In this document: positions 36,475 to 50,200 of the stretch, one piece after another
Numbering within the stretch: the first letter of the stretch is position 1
Layout of the letters: the number at the start of each line of letters is the position of its first letter
NCBI GenBank assembly: GCA_021014325.1
Contig: CM037474.1
Location: 769,001 to 833,000, forward strand
From: Plazaster borealis
Taxonomy: Eukaryota > Echinodermata > Asteroidea > Forcipulatida > Labidiasteridae
Reading direction: 5' to 3'
Length of the DNA stretch: 64,000 nt
Notes under the pieces: generated by a model
Seen by the model: the letters and a program-made list of their open reading frames with translations, nothing else
Databases searched by the model: none
Told to the model about the DNA's origin: nothing
Program-made: the position numbers and the translations under genes

Positions 36475-37303
36475 TGGTAATTACTCCAAAAATTAATGAC
36501 CTTAAAAAGTTACTTGGTTAAGAGCACTGGATAGCTTTTGGTACTATAAAATATTGTTGATAAACGACCCCCTTTGAAGTAACGTAGTTTTAGAAAGAGG
36601 TAATTTTTTTCACCAACAATTCTTCAGGCCTCCAGGCTAGGCGCGGATCCAGGGGGGGGGGGCGTGGGGGCGCACGCCCCCCCTTTTTCATATAAAATTT
36701 TAAAAAAAAAGAGGGGGGAAAAGAAAAAAAAGAGGGAGAGAGAGAGAAGGGGAGGGAGAAATGGGGAAGCTTTGTGTTACGCAGGTGTAACAAACTTCAT
36801 TTATCATTTTGCTGCTTGGTATATTTTCACGCCCCCCCCCCCCGTTTGGAAAATCCTGGATCCGCCCCTGGCCTCCGGCATCTGAAAGCACCTATGCAAC
36901 AAGGGTGTTTTTTTCTTTAATTTCTTGCAAACTCGATTATCAATAATTGAGCTCAAATTTTCAAATTTTCACAGCATAAAAACTTACTTGGTAACAAACA
37001 ACGGAGAGCTGTTGATAGTACAAAACATTGTAGGAAACGACTCCCTCTGAAGTAACGTAGTTTTTGAGAAAGAGGTAATTTCTCACTAAAATAATAAAAA
37101 CTTCTTGCAAGAAGTTTTTATTCCTTTCTGAAAGCACACAAATTTGCACAACAAGGGTGTTTTTTTCTTTTATCATTTTCTTGCAACTTCGATGACCAAT
37201 TGAGCCCAAATTTTCACAGGCTTGTTGTTTTATGCATATGTTGGGATACACCAAGTGAGAACACTGGTCTTTGACAATTTCCAAACGTGTTCAGTGCCTT
37301 TAA
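36475..37303 (-). mobile_element. Fused family A MITE part-copies (e and f)
   Basis: The left part (36475-36610) is a diverged family A end, split by a hAT-like MITE and resumed at 36882-36969. At 36970 it stops at TTTTCACAG and a second family A body begins at CATAAAAACTTACTTGG, running to the right terminal repeat and TTAA at 37300-37303. The second body lacks its own left end, so the two copies look joined by recombination. Confidence 0.65.
36636..36870 (+). mobile_element. hAT-like MITE with GGCGGATCCAGG ends
   Basis: Left end CTAGGCGCGGATCCAGG and inverted right end CCTGGATCCGCCCCTG, flanked by GCCTCCAG and GCCTCCGG, an 8-bp duplication with one change. An 8-bp target duplication is typical of hAT elements. 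The interior holds homopolymer G, C and purine runs only. It is nested in a TTAA MITE. Confidence 0.75.
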
Positions 37304-37676
37304 AGGCATCGTACACGTTTGGTAATTGTCAAAGACCAGTGTTCTCATTTGGTGTATCCCAACATGTGCATAAAATAACAAGCCTGTGAAAGTTTGGGCT
37401 CGATTGGTCATCGAAGTTGCAAGAAAATGATGAAAGAAAATACACCCTGGTTGTACACATTTGTGTGCTTTCAGTTAGGAATAAAAACTCCTTGCAAGAA
37501 GTTTTTATTATTTTAGTGAGAAATTACCTCTTTCTCAAAAACTACGTTACTTCAGAGGGAGTCGTTTCTGACAATGTTTTATACTATCAATAACAGCTCT
37601 CTGTTGATCGTTACCAAGTCAGTTTTTATGCTAATATATATTTTGAGTAATTACCAAACGTGTACGATACCTTTAA
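37300..37676 (+). mobile_element. TTAA-flanked MITE, family A (copy g), head-to-head with f
   Basis: Starts at the TTAA shared with the preceding inverted copy and ends at TTAA 37673-37676. Ends AGGCATCGTACACGTTTGG and CCAAACGTGTACGATACCT. The centre palindrome is slightly damaged (CTCCTTGCAAGAAG). Confidence 0.85.
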
Positions 37677-37679
37677 GGA

Positions 37680-38603
37680 ACTTTTTTGCTGATGAGTTTA
37701 TTGTAAATAATAACTTTAATATAGTCAAGGAAACTCTAATTAAGCTCATTCATCATCCTTTTATTTAAGCATATTATTAGCCGGTATTCACTAAAAAAAC
37801 ACACCCTCCACAAAATGATCCATTATAAGTGCATCTGAACTTAGTCCTAAAATCTTTCTGTTTGCCTGTTTTATAAAGAACAATTTCTGTAAATGTCTTG
37901 TAAATAATAGTCTTCAATTGAATAAATTCGTATAAATATTATTTTTTGTAATTATAAAATTCTGATTTAGTTGGCCCTCTTTATTATACGAGTGGTTCAG
38001 CTGAAAGTGCGCGCGACAAAGTTATCGGAAATTATTTATTGTGGCGCAACCCCCCCCCCCAGAGTTGCGCCCTCCCCCGCCCAACCTGATCATGCACATT
38101 TTGTTTTATATGATTACCCACAATCGTACTAGGGGAAAAAAACATACATAGGTATTAAACATCTGACCTCACTATCTTCACAACACTGTTGTGTGGAAAT
38201 TTTGTCAATCAACTTCCAACTGGAATGGAATAATTGCAGGTAAACTTTTCGTGAAACTCTGAACATGTTTTGAAAGACATAACCTAGATCACGCTGAGCA
38301 GAACACCAGTTTTGACAGAAACTTCCTTGCCAGAGCTGAACCCAAACTGAAGTGAGTCTGTGCGTTCTGAACAGCGCTTGCCGTCCCGTGTTGTGTTTGC
38401 ACGGCACTAGTGTTGAGTGGGTGTGCGTACAACCGTATGGAAGTTTGACAGTTCAGTAGGCATTGTAAAAAGTGCCATATGTGATTGTGAATTCTCCATT
38501 CGTTGAGCATATTGAAGACATTTTGGTACGAGTAGGGCCTACGACGAGTATCCTACCTAGCTTAGTTCACTAAAATCCCGACCTTTAATATTTTGTAGTT
38601 GTA
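37680..38603. other. Upstream region of the TraB-domain gene
   Basis: AT-rich to about 38100, with a C run near 38055, then more balanced composition up to the start codon at 38604. This is the likely promoter area. No TATA box or other motif can be assigned with confidence. Confidence 0.4.
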
Positions 38604-41262
38604 ATGGCAGACAATGACATGGCAGCTGGTGCTGCTCATTTTCAAGACAATAACAAGGGACCAGCTCATGAAAAAGATGAAGGTAAGATTAGGAAGAAAA
38701 GACTAAGATAAGATTAAGAAAGAGCATTAGACTAATTTGATTCAGGACTGATTCGATTTTGAGAATGGATTATAAAAAATGCAAATAAAGTCAGTTAATA
38801 AAGTTTGTTAATGTGGACGTGGGTTCGAAAGGGGCTGTATGTATCCTCCCGTGTCCGGTTTTCGATGTATCCTCCCGTACCCCAATTTCGCGCATCACAA
38901 ATATTCGCGCAGGTACCTTTCCGACGCATATTATTTTGTTTACAATACGCAGTCACTCAATTTTTTTTATTTCATGAAAGTATAAAGCCTGATAAACAAT
39001 TTCCTGCGAAGATGTGGAAAATCAAAGCCTTTCCGGTAAGATTTTAGATAAACTACAAATGTAGTATACAATCTTACCTTTTTAGACTAAATACAAAACA
39101 TAGCTAGATAAGATGGTCGATTAAAAAAAAAAAAAACCACTGAAAGTTCTGTGCGTATCATCTGCCATACTTCAATACTTAAATTACAAGACCACGTGAT
39201 TTTCACTTAACAACAGAGGGCGTACAAAATACTACGGAAGGTTGAAGTGGACGTGCGCCTTATAATCCTTTTTTCAGAAATTACCAATTGTTTGCATTTA
39301 ACTGGACGCGGGGCTTACCAACTTTGTGATAACAGCGCAGAGTCCATTTCCCACCTCGCCAACCCCACCACCCCTTCCCGTAAATAATTATCACTGCTGA
39401 TTTCAACCGGCAGCTTCCCTGCCGCACGGACTAAAGCATTTAGAAGAAAGGCGGGACAATAGGGACTCCGTAGTGGCGTTCCAGCCCAAGTGCGCGAATT
39501 CATGTGACGGAAAACGAAACTTGACAAATCGGGGTAGATTGCAGACGACGAGTTTCGTTGTGCTTGACGATGTTCTGCGGGCTTCAAATTCTCCTCTCAG
39601 GTGGGCTTTGACATCAGACAATTAAAATTAAAGCTGAAAGTTGTTCTTGATTCTGTTAATCAAGTCAAAATTCAATTTCAATTCTTACGTGCGCGAATAA
39701 TGGGGATACGAGGATACTATGCCTTTTTCTTTGAATTGAAAAAAAATAATGATGCCATATATCAACTGATGCCCTAATTACCTTCCTTTGTTTATAAGAA
39801 GTATGTAAAAATATATTAAAACTTGATAGACATTGAAACTTTCACACCACGCACCGATCTTCGATGACTTCAATAGCGTCCCCGTGTTTTGAGTTTGACC
39901 TGTTTTCGAGGCAAACAAGAAAGTATGGTGTCCTGGTGAAGCCATATGCAGAAGAAACATCTGCAGTGTTCTGTGAGACGTTGTGTATGACTCTATAGCC
40001 AGCAGTTGTCTTCATTTTATTCAAAATATTTTTTATTTAATTTTAAAAATTACGATGGTAATTTGCAAAAACTAAAAATAAAAAAAATAATAAAACAAAG
40101 TGTCAATAAGTCTTGGCTTTCAAATTTGATTTTTAAAAAAGTTTTGAAGCTTTTTATGTTTCTTAACATTTATAATAAAGCATATCAATAAACAGTGATA
40201 TTTGAATCACCAAGCCAATGTTTAAATTTTAATGTTATTAATAATAAATGATATGAGGGTTTAAAATAAATTTCTCCAGACTATTAGAAAATGATATAAG
40301 GCACATGGCTTCTTTAAGCCTCTGTATTTTTTCCCCCAGAATGCTCAGCAGAATTTTAAGTCACACGATTTTATCATCGTGAATTGTGAATTGAAAAATT
40401 GTTCGATGAAACTTTTTCGGCGGGCAAATTTTTTTTTATGGCCCCGACAGTATGACATATTTTTGTACCTTGTAGAAATGCCTAAAATACCACAAATTTT
40501 TGCAATACAAGTGCAACTTGCCAGTGGAGCCTCACATAATTCTAAGTTTTGGTCAAAGGAGAGGAGACTCTTTGCTTGGCAAGTCAAACCACAAAAATTG
40601 TAGCTAGGGACTGTTTACATCGCGCGCAGAGAGGTAAAAGATTTGCATCGATTTCAGGGACGCCCTGAAAACAGGACCTCCTACGATATGGACTTCTTAA
40701 TTCTCACCCGGTTACTGCACGCGCGTGTGCCCTCCCTCCGTGTCGATGTACAGCCACAGGCCTGCTTTGATCATGACGATACAGCCCCTTAAAGGGTGTG
40801 TACAACATTGGTAATTGCCAAAGACCTGTATTCAAACTCGATGTGAGTCAGTGACCCAACATATACATGAAATAACAAACCTGTGAAAGTTAAAGCTAAA
40901 TCGGTCTTCGGAATCATGAGAAAACAGTGGAAAAAAACCTTGTGTGTTTTAACTTTTTTTCAAACATCGGAATTTATCCTGCAGGATAAATACTATTATT
41001 TTACTCATTTCGTAAAAACTATGGCATTTCAAGCAAAACTATTTCAAGGGAATTTTTCTACCATGACCATCTTAATACCATGTGAGTTATGTGCAAATCT
41101 GTGAGCATTTATATTTTCATTCTTACCAATGTTGTACACACCCTTTAACACGAACTTGTTGTAACAATAATACTAGTATTAAGGCCAAGTAAAATAAATA
41201 ACATGTTGCTCGTCCCCGCCCGCCTCGGTTTTGGCGGCCGCACCGATTTTTTTGTTATTTGT

Positions 41263-41295
<33 letters not shown>

Positions 41296-44200
41296 TAAAA
41301 TCAATTTACATATTATTCATAGCTATTTCCAATGTACCCTTTATTTTGATTGAGCAGTTTCATCATCTGTCTTACATGTAGGCCTACAAGAATAGCTATT
41401 GCAACGCATAATGAGAAACTCTTTACTTTGAAACGTTTTGCCCTTCAGGTTTGCATGCCACAGTTCTTTGCACAAGGACGCGATGCCACGCACACAGAAT
41501 AACTTTGGAGCAAAATCAAGAATGACTCTTTAGAAATAATTCCAATGTATCAAAATGGACACAGAAACACACACAGAATTTGAGGACATACAGAACATAC
41601 TCATAAAACCATAAAACCATCTTCAAATACGATATGGCGGCCATCTTAGACATGGTGGCCATCTTGAAAAAAATAACAAAAAAATTGAAAATAACAAATA
41701 ACAAGGACCTCCCTCACCAACTTTTTCAAAAAGTCCGGACGAGCAACATGTTATTTATTTTACTTGGCCTTATAAGTAGGTAACTATTTCTTAACATATC
41801 CTAGACATGCCTGAGTGGAATGGAAAACATTTATTACATGTAACCACTTCCCGATGGTATTAAGAAATCTGAACCGTGCCTCTGCATGATATTATTTTTT
41901 CAGAATTGTTTGAACTTCCAAAATTATTATTTTTATGAGGATATTGAACTTGTCACAATGAAATCCTGACTAAACAAAGTTAGGAAAATAAATGTTCTCA
42001 GTCAAAATGATTATAGGTTTTGTCGTTGTCTTTCGAGTAGGCCAAACCTTGAACCCACCTTGACCATAGCTAAGGCTATAAGCAGCCAATGCTGAAATCT
42101 TGGACTTGCCCTCAATGTGCATGTATTAAGCTTGGGTGGTTCCTTCAGTAACCTGGTTCTACCTGGTTCCAAATTGAGAACCGGACCTGCGGGTCCACTC
42201 TTCTGTGGAACCGAGTACCCGCTTTCGTCAGTTTCGATTTCAAAAGACTGAGTCCCAATTAAAAACTGCTCTGTGGAGCCGGTCCCAGGACCGAACCGAC
42301 TCTAAAAATTGAGGCGTGATTTTGTAAGCATTGACCACAGAAACACTGCAAAGACTTTAAGCCGACATCAGGAGTATCAAATATCACATGTGGCTGCTTG
42401 TACAGTACTGTACACACATACTGTGTACTGTGAGTGTAATAACATTCCCCTCCTCCACACACATAAATGCAATTTAGGCATTGCACCGAGTATTAATCAA
42501 ATATCACATGTGGCCAGTGTATACTGTGAGTATACTCTGGAGGAGGTTTCTGAACAGTGCACAGTACAGGTCAAGATGATTAATATGCCGTTAAGTATCT
42601 TGCTGAAGGACACAAGTATCCTTACCAGGATTCAAACCGACTTAAAGCCACCAGAACTTTAGTCAAATGCACTAAACCACTCAAACACTACACACATGTT
42701 TTAGTGTGTTTATTGAAAAACTAGAGGATAGAAATTAAATTATTGCAAACAAGTACACAATATGAAGTTTCCCTTTAAGTTTACTTCAAAGATTTCTATG
42801 TAGGCCTAGAGAAAGATAACTAGAGGCTTTTAACCACTTGATGTCGAAGGACGTCTTATTACGCAAAACATTTCCAAATTTACTAACAGGGGAGGTTTAC
42901 ATGTCTTGGAACAGTTTCCGAACATCCTCTTTTGGTTGGGTCGGTTGACGTATTACGCCCCTGGACATTCCATTGTGTAGTGTACATTGTGCAGCTTTGT
43001 TTATCCCATAAAAGAGGGAACAAGAGTTCTGGAATTCATGCTCAAATTCTCTTATTTTTTTCCAGGATTGCGAGAAATAGATACACTAGTCTGCCACCAT
43101 TGTTTATCAATGTACATGAATTCAGCATATGAGAGGTCAAGTTCTGGATTCCAGCTTACCATGGGCAATTATCGGCCGTGGTATGGCCAAGGTTTGGCCT
43201 TTTCACAGTGAAGCCAACTTCATAATTTCTCGAAAAGCGAAAAGAAAAATCCTGAGTGGTGCATTTTATGAGAACATTTTTAGTCTTTACTTTGTTTAAT
43301 CAGGGTTTCAATGTGACAACGATATAAACAAACATTATTTCTGAAGTTCAGAAAAATATAATACCGCGCAGAGGCATGGCAAAGATTTCAGATACCAACG
43401 GGAAGTGGTTAACCTGAGACACAACAAATTAATGCAGATATTTTGAACTCATCAACAGGTCCAGTCTTGACAAACGGATCATCACACACGCCAATGATTC
43501 CACAATACCAAGGTACTGACACCAGCTTTGCAGCTGAAGACAGTGAGGAGACAACAGAAAGACTAGTCGAAGAAAACGATAACAATGATGAGAGTCTGGA
43601 TTACAGTGACGGCGATGACGGAAACACCGAAGGAAACTACGATGTAAACAGTGACAAAAACAGTGCCGGGGACAGCTTGAGTGAATCAGGAAGCTACTCA
43701 CCGAACGCTGACCAGCTTGATGAAGATGATTCCCTTCTAGAGCAAGGCACATACAGAACGCGCCCTGTAGTAGATGAACCTGATTTCATAGAATTAGGTC
43801 ATAACGATGAAGGGAATTTTGAGGATGATGACTTTGACCCCATCCAGGGTGACCCAAATCAAATGATGGATGACCTGATCGACCATGCCGTGCACGACAT
43901 GTGCGATGACAGTGAGAGTGATCTGGGAAGCTACCATATCAACTCAGATAACGATAGGGTTGACGGGGCCGCTGACAGCGAGCTCAGCGATGCTGAATAT
44001 GACATGAGTAGTGGTGTGGACTCGGACGAGGCTGATAATACTGTGGAGTTATTGAGAGTCAAGTATAACACCAGGCAAGATAACCCCATACTGCCGGACA
44101 CTGTTAGCGTGCTGGAAGTACAGGGTGGTGGGAAGGTGTATTTGGTAGGCACAGCACACTTCAGTGAGAAAAGCCAACAAGATGTTGCTGAGGTAACGCT

Positions 44201-47200
44201 AATCTACGTTTACACAAATTACTAAAGATCAACTTGAATGAAATTAACATTATTGTTCTTTTGTTATAGAGTGTGATAGATTACATACAATTGAGTAAAA
44301 GTTGATAAAAATTGTTTCATAGTGTAATATAAAACACATTTTGAGTCTGTTTTGTGACGTATTTTGCGTCACAACACGGACTGGTTTTACTCTGGTTTTC
44401 TGAGGCACTGGTACTTCAGTATAGTTTTCACTTTTCATTTTCATTGATCTTTGCTGGGAACCATGAAAGGCATCGCCCCTGGCGGGAAAAACACTAGTTA
44501 AAATATCGCAGGGGGTTGGGAGGGTGGGCGCTAGTTTTTCCAATAAAATTTGAACAAAATTCCAGGGAGGAAAACTTTACACTTATGACTAAATAATAAC
44601 CAAACACTAAATAAACAAGGATAAATAGTCAAATTAGTTTTGACAATTCCTGTATTTGACTCTAGATATTGGTCTGTACAAATATGGGATGCATATGAGT
44701 GCATTGTCACAGAATTCTGTAGTAAGCAATGCCATGAAATTGGACCCAGACTGCTAAAAGGGAGCTTGACCTTTTAACATGATATCATACATGTATCTTC
44801 CAGGTAAAATAATGTACAGTATGTACGTATGTGTTTGGTTGTGTAGTGGCAAGACAATCAGCTGCAAACGAGTCATTGACGAATCACTCATAATTGTAGC
44901 CAGACTCTTTTTGTTGTTTAAGTCTCTAAGGATGAGTGGGATGTAGTACTTAGCAGGTTAAGAGCTAGTCATACATGTATGCAGGGTGTGTTGGACTTGT
45001 GTAAATCTCTCTCCTTGGACCGACTGGGATCTGAATCCAGTGTGCTTAAGTTATTGTAACTTGGCATGATTCCTACATGAACATTAATGTGATACTAAGT
45101 AACTAATGTTGTCAACAAATCTTTCTGGTAATGAAAACAGGGGATCCAGAGAGCGGGTAGCACTGTACTCAGCTTACAAAGGCCTACAAACATCTAGAAG
45201 ATATGGCATGTTGTGGCCGTGCAGTCAAGTGCACCGTACTCAAGCTCTGGTGTTTTTGATCAGCAGAGTGTGGGTTCAAGTCCCAGTCTTGAAACTTGTA
45301 GCCTTAAGCAAGACACTTACATGTAACCTTTAATGCTCGTCTTTCGGATGGGGAGTGAAGCCAAATGTTCTGTGTGTTGTGTAATGCACGTAAAAGAACC
45401 CAGTTGACTTATCTGGCGTGTTGGCATTTCCATGCGCACAACGGACCTTGCCCTCGTACATGTACCTCTTAGAAGGGGTGTTGGTGCAGTATCCATCAAG
45501 ATAAGACAAGACAAGATTAACAAATGTCAGACGGGGCTGAAAAAAAACATCCAAATCCAGTCTCTTGGATGAGGGCGTATTCAAATTGAAGTCCAAAAAG
45601 GTGATAGGCAGTGCAAGACACCACTTAAGCCCTAACCACCATCAGGTGTTTTCTGGGCACCCTTTTAACTGCATCAAAATGCAACACAGTTGAATTGAAA
45701 ACCGTGCTAACTGCATCAAAATGCAACACAGTTGAAATGAAAGCCCTGCTAACTGCAGCAAAATGCAATAGAGCATTGTGAAGTGAACTGGTTGATGCCA
45801 GCCTTGGCACTGGGCGTTTTCCCTACAAAATGTACCAATATGCATTGAAGTTTGCTTGAGAACTGGACATTATGCCATGTAGAACACTGCTAAATGCTAC
45901 CCATTGCAACAGAGATTTAAGTTGACTGCTAATGGCAACAAACTACTACTTTTACCATTTGGTGCGTTTTGTTGTATCAATTTTTGGCAGGGATAGGGCT
46001 AGGCCAACCTGATCCCTAGTACATGTACAGTTGTGCGTTGGTTCTCTCCATTGCCGGCACAAGGGTTTTTATCTTGGCCCTCCGGTTTTCCGCCCTTTGG
46101 ACAAATCAAACACTTTTGATCTCTGGCTGTGCTCCGCATCATCAATGGGTCGATGTGGCTAGCTGCCAAAGGCGCTCTGCGACTTAACCATACTGTAGCT
46201 GCGTCCTTCACAGTTCAGCTCCTCAGCTATGAGTTAGGATGATTAACCCCCCGAATTGTTATTAAATTATTATTATTAACATGTGCTGGAGGTGTAAATT
46301 TGTATCATGGAACAGTGATATTTGTTATTTAAAGTAAAATAATTTTCTTTTAACTTGTGTCACGGCTCTAATACTGAATGTCCTTTTTGAATTTGTACAG
46401 ATAATACAAGCTGTCCAACCTGATGTTGTCATGGTGGAGCTGTGTAAAGGACGTCTTAGTATCTTACAACTTGATGAGGAGACATTACTTGAAGAGGCTA
46501 AGGATCTGAACATAGAGAAACTCCGGATTTCTATCAAGCAGGTATTAATAGGTAGCTAGGTCATAGTAGGAGTAATGTGTACCAAAATGTAGGGTAAGGG
46601 CTGTCTGCATAGTGTAAAAATATATGTGAATGTCTAATGGACACCATTTAAAGGCACTGAACATGTTTGGTATTAATAGGTAGCTAGGTCATAGTAGGAG
46701 TAATGTGTACCAAAATGTAGGGTAGGGCTGTCTGCATAGTGTAAAATATATGTGAATGTCTAATGGACACCATTTAAAGGCACTGAACATGTTTGGTAAT
46801 TGTCAAAGACCATTGTTCTCACTTGGTGTATCCCAACATACGCATAAAATAACTAGCCTGTGAAAATTTGGGCTCAATTGGTCATCGAAGTTGCAAGAAA
46901 ATGATGAAAGAAAAAACACCCTTGTTGTACAAATTTGTGTGCTTTCAGATAGGAATAAAAACTTCTTGCAAGAAGTTTTTATTATTTTAGTGAGAAATTA
47001 CCTCATTCTCAAAAACTACGTTACTTCAGAGGGAGTTGTTTCCTACAATGTTTTATACTATCAACAGCTCTCCGTTGCTTGTTACCAAGTAAGTTTTTAT
47101 GCTAATAGACTGTGTAAGTCTCGTGCGTAGTCGAACATTGGGACCCCTTAAAGTGCGTGAGTTTGTTTCCTTCACGCGCGAGACCAAAGTGGTCCCAAAA

Positions 47201-50200
47201 ATGTTTGAATACGCGCGAGACTTGCACGGTCTATAATTGTTTTGAGTCATTACCAAACGTGTACGATACCTATCCCCTTAAAAGGTACTATACAGGATTG
47301 GTAGTGCTGACAAAATAGTTGCAATGTTCATGTTAATTGTGTGATCAACCATATACATGAACTAACCAATTTGTAAGCAGGCATGATACTTCACAGGGAC
47401 AATGGAGGCAAGCCCCTGGTCATTGCCTCGGTGCCCAGTGAAATATTCCAACAGAAATGTACAATTTCCTCATAGAGGTGCCTTTTACATGTACTAAGGA
47501 GAAAATGCCTTGGTGCCCATGCCCTTTCAAAAATGAAGCATCAGGACTGTGTTAGTGATCTGTGGAGTATGGAGTTCTTATTTGACGGGCTAGGGGGGCG
47601 GGGTGGGAATGCTTTGAAAAGGGATAAAGATAGGATTGATCGTCTGGTGAGGAAAGTAGGGAGGATGACGGGTTTGTGTTTACAGTTGGTAGACTCTTTT
47701 TACCGGGAGTGGGTGACTGGTCTATTTTGCCCTATTTTGGATGACAATAGCCATCCGCTTCATTGCAATCTTACTGGTCACATTACTCCTAGAAGTAGTT
47801 GAATGAGACTGCGGGCTGCTCGCACTAACCATCATCTTCAATCTGTTGTATCAATGGTTATGTTCTTCAATGCAAGGTATAAAAAATGAATGTTGTTTCG
47901 TAAACTTCTTTTCCTCTATATGTGAGGGTGCGCTAATGTGATGATGTTGCTTGTGATTCTTGGCTCATATCTATAATGGATATTTTTTCTTTTCTTATGC
48001 TAGCATGGGGTCATCGGTGGTGTAATGCAGGTTTTATTGCTGCACATGTCAGCTCATCTCACAAAGGAGCTAGGTATGGCACCTGGAGGAGAGTTCAGAA
48101 GGGCTTTCAAAGAGGTAGGAAAGAAGATGCATTTAAACATGGCAAAGATCTTAAGATACTTTAGCCTGGATTTCGAAAAAATGCGGCCATGAAGACTTAT
48201 GCAATTTTTATTGGCGTGTCGTAGCCGAGGAGTCAAGCACACCAGGCTCAAGCTGTTGTGTTTTTGATCAGCAGAGTTTGTGTTTGAGACCCGGTCTGAC
48301 ACTTGTGTCCTTAAAGGCATCGTACACGTTTGGTAATTACTCAAAATATATATTAGCATGAAAACTGTCTTGGTAACAAGTAACAGAGAGCTGTTGATAG
48401 TATAAAACATTGTGAGAAACGACTCCCTCTGAAGTAACGTAGTTTTTGAGAAAGAGGTAATTTCTCACTAAAATAATAAAAGACTTCTAGCTAGAAGCCT
48501 TTTATTCCTATCTGAAAGCACACAAATTTGTACAACTAGGGTGTTTTTTCTTTCATCATTTTCTTGCAACTTCGATGACCAATTGAGCCCAAATTTTCAC
48601 AGGCTTGTTATATTATGTATATGTTGGGATACACCAAGTGAGAACACTGGTCTTTGACAATTACCAAACGTGTACGATGCCTTTAAGCAAGACACTTGAC
48701 CGTTATTGCTTTGTGTTGGATGGGACGTTAAGCCGTAGGTCCTGTGTGTTGTAATGCACGCAAAAGAACCCAGTTACACTTATTGCTAACAGAACTGGGT
48801 TTCTGGCAGTGGCTGCTGAACATAAGATGTTACATTAATGGGTCTCATAATTTACGAATTTCAAAAACCTGTCTGGAAATACATATTGATAAGAGCTTTG
48901 AGACGCCCATAGATAAACCGCTATTGTATAGAAACTAGTTTTTATTTTGTGTAATGCATGCCAGCTTGCAACTTCTCAGCTAATCAAACTATCTCCTCTT
49001 CTTGCTTTTTAGAGCCATTGTAAACAAAATAAAAATAATAATAGATCTATTAATTGCATCAGGGATAAAGAATATAACTTTGGCTTTTACCTTAAACTAG
49101 GATGTGTATACTCAATACTTTTGAATCCTTCAGGAAAAAATCCTCGGTAGAGATTCATACCCCTGCATTCTAGAGCAGATATCTGGACAAAAAATGGAAG
49201 TTGATTGGAATATTACTTTGAAATAGGAGAGCAATTTTAGTACAGTGGACAAATTCTTTTATGCACTTGACATTTAGAAGTACCATTTTACAGAAATTTG
49301 TTCCGTATAATTCACATCAGAACGGCCATTTTATAGCACTCCGCACTAATTCTAAATATATTTTTTGGGAAGGTGGCACGTGCCCCCCGTTATGATTTAT
49401 TAGAATACATGATACTTATTGAAAAACAAATACTGTAGGTGTAGTCACTTCCTTCACAAAAGACATTATGAGGCATTTTTCAAAAATATGTATGCTTTTT
49501 GAAATTGAATACTAAATTATTGGATATTGGCCAACTCAGGCACAGAAAGTTCCAGGCTGCAAAGTACATCTTGGCGATAGACCCATTCAGATTACTCTGA
49601 ACAGAGCCATGGGTGCATTGACAAGCTTCCAGAAGCTTCGCTTAGCTTGGTGTCTTCTCACCAGTAAAGACCCAATCACGTGAGTAGTAAACTTCTTGTT
49701 ATAGACTTTGATCATGGAGCAGCCATCTTGTTTGTTCTTCCATTCAAACCAATAACCAAACTGAGGCTGGAAGGGAACATAGTCTGGTCCCTTTTATAAA
49801 TTGAGAATTGAAACTACCAGTGTCATTGTGTGTACAGGGAATCTGACAAAGATGGCTGCAGTGTGATAAAGATCTACTGGAAGACTTCTGGGGATGCTGG
49901 AGGGGGTGGGGGGACAGCAGATTTACTGGTTACATACCATGTGGTGGCCAAGCGGCAGAATGTGGCGTCTGAGTCTGGTCTTGCCACTGGTGTCCTTAAA
50001 CACTTCACGTCGGTACTTTAAAAAAATTCCATGTCCACCTTGTAACTTTTTGGAGCTTCTTGAGTAATCGTTTTCCCTTAAAAAAATATCGTTGCCACAA
50101 TGAAACCCTGACTTGACAAAGGAAAGACAACAAGGTTCTCATATTTAGTTCTGTGATTTGATGTTGTCATGTAAGAAAATTGAGTAGGCACCCACCGTGA

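Noticed and set aside
39315..39621. Overlapping minus-strand open frames near 39.4 kb
   Set aside because: GC-richer stretch with two overlapping frames, neither resembling a protein I know, no splice context, inside TRABD intron 1.
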